A DNA stretch of 64,000 nt, taken from Streptomyces globisporus (GTDB taxonomy: Bacteria; Actinomycetota; Actinomycetes; Streptomycetales; Streptomycetaceae). This document shows, in pieces, positions 34,269 through 43,079 of the stretch. The notes below the pieces were generated by a model, which searched no databases, was not told the DNA's origin, and was given only the letters and a program-made list of their open reading frames with translations. The stretch is from assembly GCA_014649555.1 (NCBI GenBank), contig BMTG01000002.1, positions 248,001 to 312,000 of the forward strand, written 5' to 3'. The translations under genes and the position numbers were made by a program. How positions within the stretch are numbered: position 1 is the stretch's first letter; each line of letters starts with the position of its first letter.

Positions 34269-35429
34269 ATGACTGCTCCCGCGCATGGTCAAGAGGTCGT
34301 CCCGAAGTTTCGGGGCCCTGCCACCACCGCACCCCTGGGGGTCGAGTTGAGTGAACGGGAAACACCGGTCCACCCCGATACGCGACGACGGGCGCCCGCC
34401 GCCCATGTGACGCTCGACGCGGTGGCGCGCGAGGCCGGCGTCTCGCTCGCCACCGCGTCCCGGGCCCTCAACGGCACCACCCGGGTCCGCGACGATCTGC
34501 GCGGCCGGGTGCGCGCGGCGGCCGATCTCCTCGGCTACATCCCCAACGCCCATGCCCAGGCCCTCGCCAGCGCCGAGGGCAACCGTACGGTGGGGCTGAT
34601 CTGCCACGACGTGGGCGACCCGTACTTCGCGGGCATCGCGAGCGGGGTGATGCGGGCGGCCGCCGAGCAGGATCTGCTGGTGATGCTCGCCTCCACTTTC
34701 CGGGAACCGGCGCGGGAGATCGCGTACGTCTCGATGCTGCGGGCCCAGCGGGCGCGGGCCATCCTGCTGATCGGCTCCGGCTTCCAGGACCGGGCCTGGG
34801 AGCGGGGGATGGACACCGAGCTGGAGCCGTACGTCCGGGCGGGCGGGCGGGTCGCGGTGGTCAGCCGGCACCGGTCGATGCGCGTGGACACCGTCCAGCC
34901 GGAGAACCGGGCCGGGGCGGCGGCGCTCGCGGCCTCACTGGTGGAGTTGGGACACCGGGACTTCGCGGTGCTCAGTGGTCCGCCCGAACTGACCACGGTG
35001 GCCGACCGATTGGCAGGGTTCCGTGAAGGGCTCGCCGCCGCGGGCATCACCCTTCGGCGGGTGGTGCGGGGCGCGTTCACCCGGGAGGGCGGGCACGCGG
35101 CGGCCCGTCAGCTGCTGGCCACCGGGGGCGCGCGACCCACCTGCGTCTTCGCGGTGACCGATGTGATGGCGGTCGGCGCGCTGGCCGCGCTGCGGGAGGC
35201 CGGTGTGCGCGTCCCCGAGGACATGTCGCTCGCGGGGTTCGACGACATCCCCGTCGTACGGGAGGTGTCGCCGCCGCTGACCACGGTGGCGCTGCCGCTC
35301 ACGGAGATGGGCGAGCAGGTGATCGCCCTCGCCCTGCGGACGCCGTCGGGGGCGGGGCGTTCCCGGGTGCTGCGGATCGAGGGGAACGTGGTCCTGCGGG
35401 GCAGTACCGGTGCGCCGCCCGGGAGTTGA
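34269..35429 (+). CDS. LacI-family transcriptional regulator
   Basis: 386 residues from ATG at 34269; a TTG at 34347 after GTCGAG is an alternative giving a 360-residue protein closer to the family norm. The DNA-binding helices are VTLDAVAREAGVSLATASRALNG and the hinge follows (IPNAHAQALASAEGNRTVG, in pieces). The periplasmic-binding-like sensor domain spans the rest (GLICHDVGDPYFAGIASG, FAVTDVMAVGALAALREAG, LAGFDDIPVVREVSPPLTTV). It is divergent from the NMT1-type transporter and is the obvious owner of the AGAAAGCGCTTTCT sites here and at 25759. Confidence 0.9.
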   Translation: MTAPAHGQEVVPKFRGPATTAPLGVELSERETPVHPDTRRRAPAAHVTLDAVAREAGVSLATASRALNGTTRVRDDLRGRVRAAADLLGYIPNAHAQALASAEGNRTVGLICHDVGDPYFAGIASGVMRAAAEQDLLVMLASTFREPAREIAYVSMLRAQRARAILLIGSGFQDRAWERGMDTELEPYVRAGGRVAVVSRHRSMRVDTVQPENRAGAAALAASLVELGHRDFAVLSGPPELTTVADRLAGFREGLAAAGITLRRVVRGAFTREGGHAAARQLLATGGARPTCVFAVTDVMAVGALAALREAGVRVPEDMSLAGFDDIPVVREVSPPLTTVALPLTEMGEQVIALALRTPSGAGRSRVLRIEGNVVLRGSTGAPPGS

Positions 35430-35440
35430 CCGCCCGGGCC

Positions 35441-35462
35441 ACACCGCCGGGGGCGGCGGTGT
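35441..35462. terminator. Short hairpin between convergent lacI and GAF genes
   Basis: Nine-base perfect stem (acaccgccg and its complement) with a four-G loop; the right arm touches the stop codon of the GAF gene. Confidence 0.5.
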
Positions 35463-36046
35463 CAGACGGTGCGGTGCCCCTCCCGGTCGTCGATCTGGCG
35501 GACGAGTTCATGGGCGAGCGACTTGATGGTGTCGAGGCCGGCCCGCCCCCAGGGCCGTGGCACGGTGTCGACGGCACAGACGGTGCCCAGCGCGATGCCG
35601 GTGCGGTCGATCAGCGGCGCCCCAAGATAGGAGCGGATGCCTATGTCGTCCACCACCGGATTGCCCGCGAAGCGCGGGTAGTCGCAGACGTCGTCGAGGA
35701 CGAGAGCCTTGCGCCGGACGAGGACGTGCGGGCAGTAGCCGTGGTCGCGGGCCATGTAGCGGCTGCTGCGGTTGCTGCGCGCCGCGGCCGAACCGAGGTC
35801 GTGGCCACCGCGGTTGCCCGCCGGGGTGTGCAGTCCCGCGAAGAACTGCCGGTTCTCGTCGATGAAGTTGACCATCGAGAAGGGCGTGGCGGTGACTTCG
35901 GCCACCTTGTCGGCGAAGGCGTCGAAGTTGTCGTAGGAGGCGTCGGGGCGTTCGCCGAGGTCCAGTTTGCGCAGCCGCTTGGCGCGGGCCGGGCCGTGCC
36001 GGTCGGTGGGCGTGAGGAGCATCCGGCCGGTGGCGAAGGATGTCAC
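35462..36046 (-). CDS. GAF-domain protein attached to the conservon
   Basis: 194 residues from GTG at 36046, overlapping the stop of the GTPase gene by four bases (GTGA). Residues about 40-190 form a GAF domain (TPFSMVNFIDENRQFFAG, YCPHVLVRRKALVLDDVCDY, IRSYLGAPLIDRTGIALGTVCAVD). Such GAF proteins often bind small ligands, haem or flavin. No catalytic output domain follows, so it is likely a ligand sensor feeding into the neighbouring signalling complex. Adding a GAF gene to a conservon is seen in some streptomycetes. Confidence 0.85.
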   Translation of the reverse strand: MTSFATGRMLLTPTDRHGPARAKRLRKLDLGERPDASYDNFDAFADKVAEVTATPFSMVNFIDENRQFFAGLHTPAGNRGGHDLGSAAARSNRSSRYMARDHGYCPHVLVRRKALVLDDVCDYPRFAGNPVVDDIGIRSYLGAPLIDRTGIALGTVCAVDTVPRPWGRAGLDTIKSLAHELVRQIDDREGHRTV

Positions 36047-36666
36047 GGGTGGGCTCCGAAGGTCTGGAGTGGGGCGGGCGCCGCGGTGGCGTTGATGAGG
36101 TGCTGGACCAGGGTGACGAGGGCGCCCGTGCCGGAGCTGGCGATCCGCGCGTCGCACAGGACGACGGGCACCTCGGGCCCGAGGTCGAGCGCGGCACGGA
36201 TCTCGTCCGGCTCGTAGCGGTAGGCGCCGTCGAACTCGTTGACGGCGACGATGAATCCGATGCCGCGCCGTTCGAAGAAGTCGATCGCGCCGAAGCATTC
36301 GGCGAGGCGCCGGGTGTCGGCCAGCACGACCGCTCCGAGCGCGCCCTGGGAGAGCTCGTCCCACATGAACCAGAAGCGCTCCTGGCCCGGTGTGCCGAAC
36401 AGGTAGAGCACGTGCTGCTCGGAGAGGGTGATCCGGCCGAAGTCCATGGCGACGGTGGTGGCCGTCTTGGACTCGACCCCTTCCAGATTGTCCGTGCCCA
36501 CACTGCTCTGGGTCAGCAACTCCTCGGTGGACAGCGGGGCGATCTCGCTGACCGCGCCCACGAACGTCGTCTTGCCGACGCCGAATCCTCCGGCGACCAG
36601 AACCTTGAGGGCCACGGGAAAGAACTCGGCGGTTCCGGTGCGGTCAGAGCTGTCGTCGTAAACCAT
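36043..36666 (-). CDS. Conservon small GTPase-like ATP/GTP-binding protein (CvnD type)
   Basis: 207 residues from ATG at 36666. It has a P-loop GGFGVGKTTFVG, a switch-like FGTPGQERFWFMWDEL and an NEFD specificity motif in place of NKxD. CvnD proteins are Ras-like GTPases of actinomycete conservons that resemble eukaryotic G-protein signalling. The start overlaps the end of the DUF742 gene by 23 bases, and the stop overlaps the GAF gene, so translation is coupled throughout. Confidence 0.92.
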   Translation of the reverse strand: MVYDDSSDRTGTAEFFPVALKVLVAGGFGVGKTTFVGAVSEIAPLSTEELLTQSSVGTDNLEGVESKTATTVAMDFGRITLSEQHVLYLFGTPGQERFWFMWDELSQGALGAVVLADTRRLAECFGAIDFFERRGIGFIVAVNEFDGAYRYEPDEIRAALDLGPEVPVVLCDARIASSGTGALVTLVQHLINATAAPAPLQTFGAHP

Positions 36667-37015
36667 CGAGCACTGCCTCCAGCAGGGATCGGTCGGTGGG
36701 CATGTCGTGGAAAGCGGGGGCGTGCGCGGTGACCGCACCGCAGGCGACCAGGTCGGAGAGGATGACCTTGGCGACGACCGCGGGCAGCCGGAGGTGTGCG
36801 GCGATCTCGGCGACGGACATCGGCCCTTCGCACAGGCCGAGGGCGACGGTGTGCTCCGGGCCGAGCGGGATGTCCGGCTCGATGCCCGTGGCCATGATCA
36901 GAGACAGCAGGTCGAACGCGGTGGACGGCCGGGTCCGGCCGTTGCTGATCGTGTACGGGCGGATCAGCCGGCCGGCCGCGTCGTCGAGCAGGGGCCCGTC
37001 CTGCGGGGCCGGCAT
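36644..37015 (-). CDS. DUF742 protein of the conservon (CvnC type)
   Basis: 123 residues. LIRPYTISNGRTRPSTAFDLLSLI is the conserved DUF742 start (read as LIRPY and TRPSTAFDL), followed by a winged-helix-like part ending LRRQL. CvnC proteins associate with the roadblock and GTPase partners. It starts two bases after the roadblock gene stop on the minus strand and is the third gene of the operon. Confidence 0.93.
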   Translation of the reverse strand: MPAPQDGPLLDDAAGRLIRPYTISNGRTRPSTAFDLLSLIMATGIEPDIPLGPEHTVALGLCEGPMSVAEIAAHLRLPAVVAKVILSDLVACGAVTAHAPAFHDMPTDRSLLEAVLDGLRRQL

Positions 37016-37017
37016 CC

Positions 37018-37452
37018 TCAGATCCCCGGGGTGAACGGCGTGCCGGCCGGCTGCCGCAGCGGAGTCGTCAGATAGGGGCGGACGCTCTTGACCAGCATCG
37101 CCATCTCGTAGCCGAGCACCGCGGCGTCCGCCTCGCGCCCGGCGAGGACGGCGAGACAGGTGCCGGATCCGGCGGTGGAGACGAACAGGAGCGTGGAGTC
37201 CAGTTCGACGACCACCTGCCGGACGTCGCCGTTGTCCCCGAACCGGGCACCGGCGCTGCGGCCCAGCGAGTACAGACCGGCGGCCAGGGCCGCCATGTGG
37301 TCGGCGCTGTCGGGGTCCATGCCGTGCACGGATTTCACCAGCCCGTCGGCGGAGAGCAGAACCGCGCTGCGCGTGTAGGGCACGCGCTGGACCAGCCCGC
37401 TCAGCAGCCAGTCCAGGTCAGAGGCCTGACCGGACGGCATATCGCTCGTCAT
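37018..37452 (-). CDS. Roadblock/LC7-domain protein of the conservon (CvnB type)
   Basis: 144 residues. The roadblock domain shows LDWLLSGLVQRVPYTRSAVLLSADG, then LYSLGRSAGARFGDNGDVRQVVVE and AMLVKSVRPYL, each shorter in the core match. In conservons CvnB is thought to act with the GTPase like a GTPase-activating or scaffold partner. It begins six bases after the kinase gene ends. Confidence 0.93.
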   Translation of the reverse strand: MTSDMPSGQASDLDWLLSGLVQRVPYTRSAVLLSADGLVKSVHGMDPDSADHMAALAAGLYSLGRSAGARFGDNGDVRQVVVELDSTLLFVSTAGSGTCLAVLAGREADAAVLGYEMAMLVKSVRPYLTTPLRQPAGTPFTPGI

Positions 37453-37458
37453 GAGTGT

Positions 37459-39639
37459 CTACTCCTTGAAGGTGGTGTCTTTGCGGGGTTCCGGGACGGC
37501 CTGGCCCGGCACGAAGGGCTCGCCCGCGAACGCTCCGGGCCCGCCCGGCCCCCGGTCGTGGGCGCTTTCGGCGTGGCTGCCGCGCGCGTACGCGGCGGTG
37601 TCGTGCGGGTACGCGTCGGGCGGGTAGCTGTCCGGTACGGGCAGACCGCCCGCGGGCAGCGCGTGGTCCAGCTGCGAGGTCCGGGCCGGTCCCGGACGGT
37701 CGTGCGGTGCGGCGGCTCCGCGTACGGGCAGGGGCGAGAGGGATTCCAGGGGGGCGTCGAGCGCGGTCTGCCCCCCGGCCCCGGCGGCGCCGCCCGCGTT
37801 CCCGTATCCGCTCTCGGGGCGCTCCTCCTCGGCGGTCTGGGCCTCGGCGAGGTCGACGCCGCGCCGGAAGGCGGCCATGAGACCCGGGTCGTGCAGGGCG
37901 TGCTCGTCCTCGACGCGCGGGGCGGGCGCCTCGCGCAGCTGCGGGACGAGGCTTTCCTGGTTCGTCCGCTTGGGCAGTTCCGGCCGGGCGGGAGGGGGTG
38001 CCGTGTGGTCGCGCTCGGGTACGGCAGCCGGGGCCGGCCGGTCGTCGCGCTCGTGGACGGCCGCTGCCGACGGGCCGCCGCGCTCGGCAGGGGAGGCGGG
38101 CGGTGTCGGCCGGTCGACGCGCTCGGCGCGCAGCGGGAGGGGCGGGGCCTCGCCCACGGGCGGCCCGGGGCGGCCGTTCGGCGTGGGGCCGGGCACGTGT
38201 CCGTTCGGCGTGGGGCCGGGTGCCTGGGGCGCGGCGCCCGTGGATGGGGCCGTGGATGCCTGGTCCCTGGACGCCGGGGCCTGGGCCGCGGCACGGGGGG
38301 TGCCGTTCTGCGTTGGAGCGGCGGGGCTCCCGGTCTCGACGGGCGGCCGGTGCACGGCGCCGGGGGGCGGTACGGGCACGGCGTCGGCGGACGGTGGCGC
38401 GTCGGGATCGGTCCCGAGCAGCGACTGCGGAAGGACCAGTACCGCTTGCGTACCGCCGTAGATGTTGCTCTGGAGGCGGACGGCGATGCCGTGGCGGCGG
38501 GCGAGGGCGGAGACGACGAACAGGCCGATCCGGCCGTCCTGGAGCAGATGCGCGACGTTGACCTGGTCGGGGTCGGAGAGCAGTGCGTTCATCCGCTTCT
38601 GCTCGTGGTCCGGCATCCCGAGTCCGCGGTCCTCCACCTCCAGGGCGAGCCCGGCGGTGACCTGCTGGACGCGCAGCAGCACCTGGGTGTGGGGGGCCGA
38701 GAACACCGTGGCGTTCTCGACCAGCTCGGCGAGCAGGTGGATGACGTCGGCGACGGCGTGGCCGCGCAGGGTGCCGTCCATCGGCGGGACCAGCTTGACC
38801 CGGGGGTACTGCTCGACCTCGGCGATGGCCGAGCGGAGCACCTCGGTCATGGTGACGGGGTTGCTCCACTGGCGCCGGGAGACGGCCCCGCCGAGGACGG
38901 CGAGGTTCTCCGCGTGGCGGCGGATCCGGGTGGCGAGGTGGTCGACCTGGAAGAGGCCCTTGAGGAGGTCGGGGTCCTCGACCTCGTGCTCCAGCTCGTC
39001 GAGGATCTGGATCTCGCGGTGGACGAGGGATTGCAGCCGTCGCGCGAGGTTGACGAAGACCTCGACCTTCTGTTCGTTGCCGGCGCTGCTGAAGAGCTGG
39101 GAGGCCTGGACGACGGCGGCGACGGAGGCTTCCTGGGCCCGGGCCATCTCCTGTCCGAGCAGGTCGAAGGCGTCGGCCCCGGGCGTGGGGGGTGGCGAGG
39201 GCCGCCGCGCGGCGACGGGTTCCCCGTTGCGGAGCTGTTCCACCACGCGCTGCAGCTCGGCCTGGCCCTGGGCGCTGGCCCGCCGGAGCGCGAGGGCCCG
39301 GTCGAGCACCTGGCCCGCCACACGGTTGGCGCCGAGGTAGGCGGCCGCCACGGCGGCGACCGCCAGGGCGCCCGATCCGCCGAGCGCCGCCCAGAGGCTG
39401 GGCGAGGAGCCGACGCCTCCGGCGCGGACGGTGAAGATGACGGCCGCGGCGCCGCTGAGCACCGCGGCGACGGCCGGGAGCAGCGCGGTCCGCAGCAGCT
39501 GGGGGCGGATGCGGGAGTCGGGGGAAGGCCCTGCGGCGCGCGGCCTGCTCGGGGCCGAGTGGCCGCGCGTGCCGGGGCGGCCGTGCCGCCCGCCCTCACG
39601 GCGGTCCGGTCGCGCGTCGGGTGCGCGAAGTTGAGACAT
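37459..39639 (-). CDS. Conservon membrane sensor histidine kinase (CvnA type)
   Basis: 726 residues from ATG at 39639. Two closely spaced membrane helices lie at about 55-75 and 82-105 (LLRTALLPAVAAVLSGAAAV, LAVAAVAAAYLG). A coiled linker and a dimerisation region follow (VFVNLARRLQSLVHREIQIL, DHLATRIRRHAENLAVLGG). The HATPase has ELVENATVFSAPHTQV and DRGLGMPD with DGRIGLFVVSALARRHG. About 290 C-terminal residues are Pro/Ala/Gly-rich and look disordered. First gene of the conservon. The N-terminal sensor part between the helices is almost absent, as in other CvnA proteins. Confidence 0.92.
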   Translation of the reverse strand: MSQLRAPDARPDRREGGRHGRPGTRGHSAPSRPRAAGPSPDSRIRPQLLRTALLPAVAAVLSGAAAVIFTVRAGGVGSSPSLWAALGGSGALAVAAVAAAYLGANRVAGQVLDRALALRRASAQGQAELQRVVEQLRNGEPVAARRPSPPPTPGADAFDLLGQEMARAQEASVAAVVQASQLFSSAGNEQKVEVFVNLARRLQSLVHREIQILDELEHEVEDPDLLKGLFQVDHLATRIRRHAENLAVLGGAVSRRQWSNPVTMTEVLRSAIAEVEQYPRVKLVPPMDGTLRGHAVADVIHLLAELVENATVFSAPHTQVLLRVQQVTAGLALEVEDRGLGMPDHEQKRMNALLSDPDQVNVAHLLQDGRIGLFVVSALARRHGIAVRLQSNIYGGTQAVLVLPQSLLGTDPDAPPSADAVPVPPPGAVHRPPVETGSPAAPTQNGTPRAAAQAPASRDQASTAPSTGAAPQAPGPTPNGHVPGPTPNGRPGPPVGEAPPLPLRAERVDRPTPPASPAERGGPSAAAVHERDDRPAPAAVPERDHTAPPPARPELPKRTNQESLVPQLREAPAPRVEDEHALHDPGLMAAFRRGVDLAEAQTAEEERPESGYGNAGGAAGAGGQTALDAPLESLSPLPVRGAAAPHDRPGPARTSQLDHALPAGGLPVPDSYPPDAYPHDTAAYARGSHAESAHDRGPGGPGAFAGEPFVPGQAVPEPRKDTTFKE

Positions 39640-39981
39640 CAGCGTCCTCGGTACAGGGGGCACCGGGGATCGGCGGTCGTGCCGGCGTCCATGCGGTGGC
39701 CCCTACGGTGGTCGGTCAGGCGCGGGTCATCGGTCGGGCAGGCCCGAACGTCAGCAGCCCACCGTTGATCACCGGGCACACACGGTAGTCGTCAATGACG
39801 TATGCGCGACGGGCAGTTGTCGAACTTGCCCGCCATCCGTCCCACTCTGGTATGAGCGCTCGTACGCGCGCCCGATTGCACAGCCTTGGCCCTGGGTTTA
39901 CCCGCAGGTAGGACACCCCCCGAAGGTGCGGGAAGGCGGCCGGTTACCATATGAGCGCCGCCTAGCTCGAAAGATAAACTT
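39640..39981. other. Intergenic region between the conservon and long GAPDH gene
   Basis: 342 bases that must hold the conservon promoter (minus) and the GAPDH promoter (plus). I see no confident -35/-10 pair and no long palindrome. The GAPDH start GTG is preceded only by a weak gaaag. Confidence 0.5.
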
Positions 39982-41427
39982 GTGACTGTCAATGACGACT
40001 CGTTCACCAACTGGATGCACCGCGAGGAGATCGCGGAGTCGATGATCCCGATCATCGGGAAGCTGCACCGCGAGCAGGACGTGAACGTCCTGCTGCACAG
40101 CCGCTCCCTGGTGAACAAGTCGGTGGTCAGCATCCTCAAGACCCACCGCTTCGCCCGGCAGATCGCGGGCGAGGAGCTCTCGGTCACCGAGACGATGCCC
40201 TTCCTCAAGGCTCTGACGACGCTCGATCTCGGCCCGTCCCAGATCGACATAGGCATGCTCGCCGCCACCCACCGGGCCGACGGCCGCGGACTCTCCGTCG
40301 AGGAGTTCACCGCGGAGGCCGTCGCCGGGGCGACCGGCGACAACAAGATCGAGCGCCGCGCCTCGCGTGACGTGGTGCTCTACGGCTTCGGCCGCATCGG
40401 CCGGCTCATCGCCCGCCTGCTCATCGAGAAGGCCGGTTCGGGCAACGGCCTGCGCCTGCGGGCCATCGTCGTCCGCAAGGGCTCCGGCCAGGACATCGTC
40501 AAGCGCGCCTCGCTGCTGCGGCGCGACTCGATCCACGGCCAGTTCCAGGGCACGATCACCGTGGACGAGGCGAACAACAAGATCATCGCCAATGGCAACG
40601 AGATCCAGATGATCTACTCGGACGACCCGAGAGAGGTCGACTACACGGCGTACGGCATCAAGGACGCCATCCTGATCGACAACACCGGCCGGTGGCGGGA
40701 CCGCGAGGGCCTCTCCAAGCACCTCCAGCCGGGCATCGCCAAGGTCGTGCTCACCGCGCCGGGCAAGGGCGACGTCCCGAACATCGTGCACGGCGTCAAC
40801 CACGACACGGTCAAGCCGGACGAGCAGATCCTGTCCTGCGCGTCCTGCACGACCAACGCGATCGTCCCGCCGCTGAAGGCGATGGCGGACGAGTACGGCG
40901 TTCTGCGCGGGCACGTGGAGACCGTCCACTCGTACACCAACGACCAGAACCTGCTGGACAATTACCACAGCTCCGACCGTCGTGGCCGTTCGGCGGCGCT
41001 CAACATGGTCATCACCGAGACCGGGGCGGCATCGGCCGTGGCGAAGGCGCTGCCCGAGCTGAAGGCGCCGATCACCGGCAGTTCGATCCGCGTCCCCGTG
41101 CCGGACGTCTCGATCGCCATCCTCAGCCTGCGGCTGGAGCGCGAGACCACCCGCGAGGAGGTCCTCGACTACCTCCGCAACGTGTCGCTGGCCTCGCCGC
41201 TCAAGCGCCAGATCGACTTCATCAGCGCGCCCGACGCGGTCTCCAGCGACTTCATCGGCTCGCGCCACGCCTCGATCGTCGACGCGGGCGCGACCAAGGT
41301 CGACGGCGACAACGCGATCCTCTACCTCTGGTACGACAACGAGTTCGGCTACTCGTGCCAGGTCATCCGGGTCGTCCAGCACGTCTCCGGCGTGGAGTAC
41401 CCGACGTACCCGGCCCCGGCGGTCTGA
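39982..41427 (+). CDS. Glyceraldehyde-3-phosphate dehydrogenase, long form
   Basis: 481 residues, the size of the second, longer GAPDH known in streptomycetes. The first 125 or so residues are an extra, mainly helical domain (SFTNWMHREEIAESMIPIIG, VNVLLHSRSLVNKSVVSILK). The NAD-binding domain then begins with VVLYGFGRIGRLIARLL, and the catalytic segment is SCASCTTNAI with nucleophile Cys289; the general-base histidine is in the VHSYTNDQ strand. It catalyses the phosphorylating oxidation of glyceraldehyde 3-phosphate, possibly in the gluconeogenic direction. A terminator follows. Confidence 0.92.
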   Translation: MTVNDDSFTNWMHREEIAESMIPIIGKLHREQDVNVLLHSRSLVNKSVVSILKTHRFARQIAGEELSVTETMPFLKALTTLDLGPSQIDIGMLAATHRADGRGLSVEEFTAEAVAGATGDNKIERRASRDVVLYGFGRIGRLIARLLIEKAGSGNGLRLRAIVVRKGSGQDIVKRASLLRRDSIHGQFQGTITVDEANNKIIANGNEIQMIYSDDPREVDYTAYGIKDAILIDNTGRWRDREGLSKHLQPGIAKVVLTAPGKGDVPNIVHGVNHDTVKPDEQILSCASCTTNAIVPPLKAMADEYGVLRGHVETVHSYTNDQNLLDNYHSSDRRGRSAALNMVITETGAASAVAKALPELKAPITGSSIRVPVPDVSIAILSLRLERETTREEVLDYLRNVSLASPLKRQIDFISAPDAVSSDFIGSRHASIVDAGATKVDGDNAILYLWYDNEFGYSCQVIRVVQHVSGVEYPTYPAPAV

Positions 41428-41455
41428 CGCCCCCGGTACGCCCTTCGTGCGACGC

Positions 41456-41489
41456 CCGGTGCCCGGCAGGTCAGCCTGCCGGGCACCGG
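41456..41489. terminator. Hairpin terminator after GAPDH
   Basis: 15-bp perfect stem (ccggtgcccggcagg and its complement) with a tcag loop, 29 bases past the GAPDH stop and facing the convergent SDR gene. Confidence 0.85.
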
Positions 41490-41545
41490 CGTGAATCCCT
41501 CCTGGGGAGGGGGCGGGCGTCAGGTTGTTTCGCCCCCGGGGCGCG

Positions 41546-42475
41546 TCACACGGCGTCGGCGTCCAGCCCGGTCAGCCGGGCCGACTCGTCCCACAACGCC
41601 CCTGCCATCACGGGGTCCTGGGCACGGTGCGACTTCCGGGCGGGTGCGGGAGCTCCCCGGGTCTCGCCGAGACGCGAGGGGCCGTAGTAGGAGCCGCCCG
41701 GGGCGTCCGGCAGGGTCGCCGCGTACAGGACGGGGAGGGCGCCCGCCGAGGCCGGCTGGGTGTACAGCCGCGAGGCCCGCTCCAGCTTCGCGGCCCAGTT
41801 CCGTCCGGCCAGCCGGGGCCCGGCCTGCCCCAACTCCGTTGCGGAGAGCCCTGGATGAGCAGCCAGCGCGACCAGGTCCCGGCCCGCGGCACGGGCCCGC
41901 CGGTCCAACTCGTCCGTGAACAGCAGATTGGCGAGCTTGGACTGGCCGTAGGCCCGCCACTTGCCGTACGAGCGCTCGGCGTTGAGGTCGTCGAGGTCGA
42001 TGCGGCCGATGCGGTGGCCGAGCGAGGAGAGCGTCACCACGCGCGCCGGCCCCTGGACTCCGAGGACCGGGAGCAGCCGGAGCGTCAGGGCGAAGTGCCC
42101 GAGGTGGTTGGTGCCGAGCTGCATCTCGAAACCGTCCGCCGTACGGAGGGGTGGCAGGGCCATCACCCCGGCGTTGTTGACCAGTAGGTCGAGCCGCCCG
42201 TCGGCCTCCTTCGCGATGGCCTCCGCGGCCTCGGCCACGCTGCTCAGATCGGCGAGGTCGAGGCGGACGAGCCGCACGTCCGCCGCGGGAGCGGCCCGGC
42301 GGACGGCGTCCACGGCACGTCGGCCCCGCTCGGGATCGCGGCACGCGAGAAGGGTGCGGGCGCCCGAGCGGGCCAGTACGAGAGCGGTCACCGCGCCGAT
42401 GCCGCTGTTGGCACCGGTGACCACGGCGGTGGTGCCGCCGAGGCCGGGCATGTCGTCAAGAGTCCAGGAGTGCAT
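41546..42475 (-). CDS. SDR-family oxidoreductase (retinol-dehydrogenase/WWOX-like)
   Basis: 309 residues. The cofactor motif is TGANSGIG near residue 20, the CRDPERGR loop suggests NADP preference, NNAGVM is present, and the catalytic pair is in YGQSKLAN (Tyr, Lys) with Ser in VTLSSLGH. The loop LGTNHLGHFALT and the long C-terminal half place it in the RDH-like branch, which acts on lipophilic alcohols, aldehydes or protochlorophyllide-type substrates. The true substrate is unknown. It is followed, in its own direction, by nothing coupled. Confidence 0.88.
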   Translation of the reverse strand: MHSWTLDDMPGLGGTTAVVTGANSGIGAVTALVLARSGARTLLACRDPERGRRAVDAVRRAAPAADVRLVRLDLADLSSVAEAAEAIAKEADGRLDLLVNNAGVMALPPLRTADGFEMQLGTNHLGHFALTLRLLPVLGVQGPARVVTLSSLGHRIGRIDLDDLNAERSYGKWRAYGQSKLANLLFTDELDRRARAAGRDLVALAAHPGLSATELGQAGPRLAGRNWAAKLERASRLYTQPASAGALPVLYAATLPDAPGGSYYGPSRLGETRGAPAPARKSHRAQDPVMAGALWDESARLTGLDADAV

Positions 42476-42560
42476 GAGGCACGCCTCCCCCGCGTCGGCG
42501 TCGCCACACCTGAGTCCCCGCCGGGCCGGGCATGCGGCGGCCCCGCCGCGCGGCCGGGCC

Positions 42561-42989
42561 TCAGACCTGGCCGAGGTCCGAGCTCACCCAGTGTTCGGGG
42601 CGCAGGGTGATCACCACCTGCTCGCCGTGGTTCTCCCAGGAGAAGTCCACGTAGCCCGCGACCTTCTCGGCCGGAAGGTAGCGGGCCGACACGTGCTCCA
42701 GGTCGGCGCGCGTGGCCGGGCGGGTGTCGACGACGGGGCCCTCGACCGAGACGTACCGGACGGTCGGCTCCAGCCGGTCGACGAGGAGCGTGAACCGGCC
42801 CGCGGCGGCGATCAGTTCGGCCTTGCGCGAGGTGCGGCCGGTGAGGATACGGACGTCGCCGCCCGCTTCGTACTCGTACCAGATCGGCACGCTGAGCGGG
42901 GCCCGGTCACCGTTCCCCGATGCGACGGCCAGTGCGGCCACATGGGGTTCGGCGAGGAACTGTTCGCGCTCTTCACGGGTGAGTGCCAC
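42561..42989 (-). CDS. Pyridoxamine 5'-phosphate oxidase-family flavin/F420-binding protein
   Basis: 142 residues from GTG at 42989. A split-barrel fold is visible: HVAALAVASGNGDRAPLSVPIWYEY, then RILTGRTSRKAELIAAAGRFTLLVDR and TVRYVSVEGPVV. It resembles small PNPOx-like proteins that bind FMN or F420 and reduce or sequester diverse substrates. True PNPOx residues for pyridoxamine phosphate are not evident, so a vitamin B6 role is unlikely. Confidence 0.85.
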   Translation of the reverse strand: MALTREEREQFLAEPHVAALAVASGNGDRAPLSVPIWYEYEAGGDVRILTGRTSRKAELIAAAGRFTLLVDRLEPTVRYVSVEGPVVDTRPATRADLEHVSARYLPAEKVAGYVDFSWENHGEQVVITLRPEHWVSSDLGQV

Positions 42990-43079
42990 GGGAGGCTCCT
43001 TCTCGTACGCGGATGCGGGGGCTGCCCCAGTGTGCCCCGCGCGCCGGGCCTGGCCCCCGGTCCCCGCCGTCGGCGTGTC

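Noticed and set aside
42561..42989. Pyridoxamine 5'-phosphate oxidase (PdxH)
   Set aside because: It is shorter than PdxH and lacks its substrate residues; it fits the small PNPOx-like family only.
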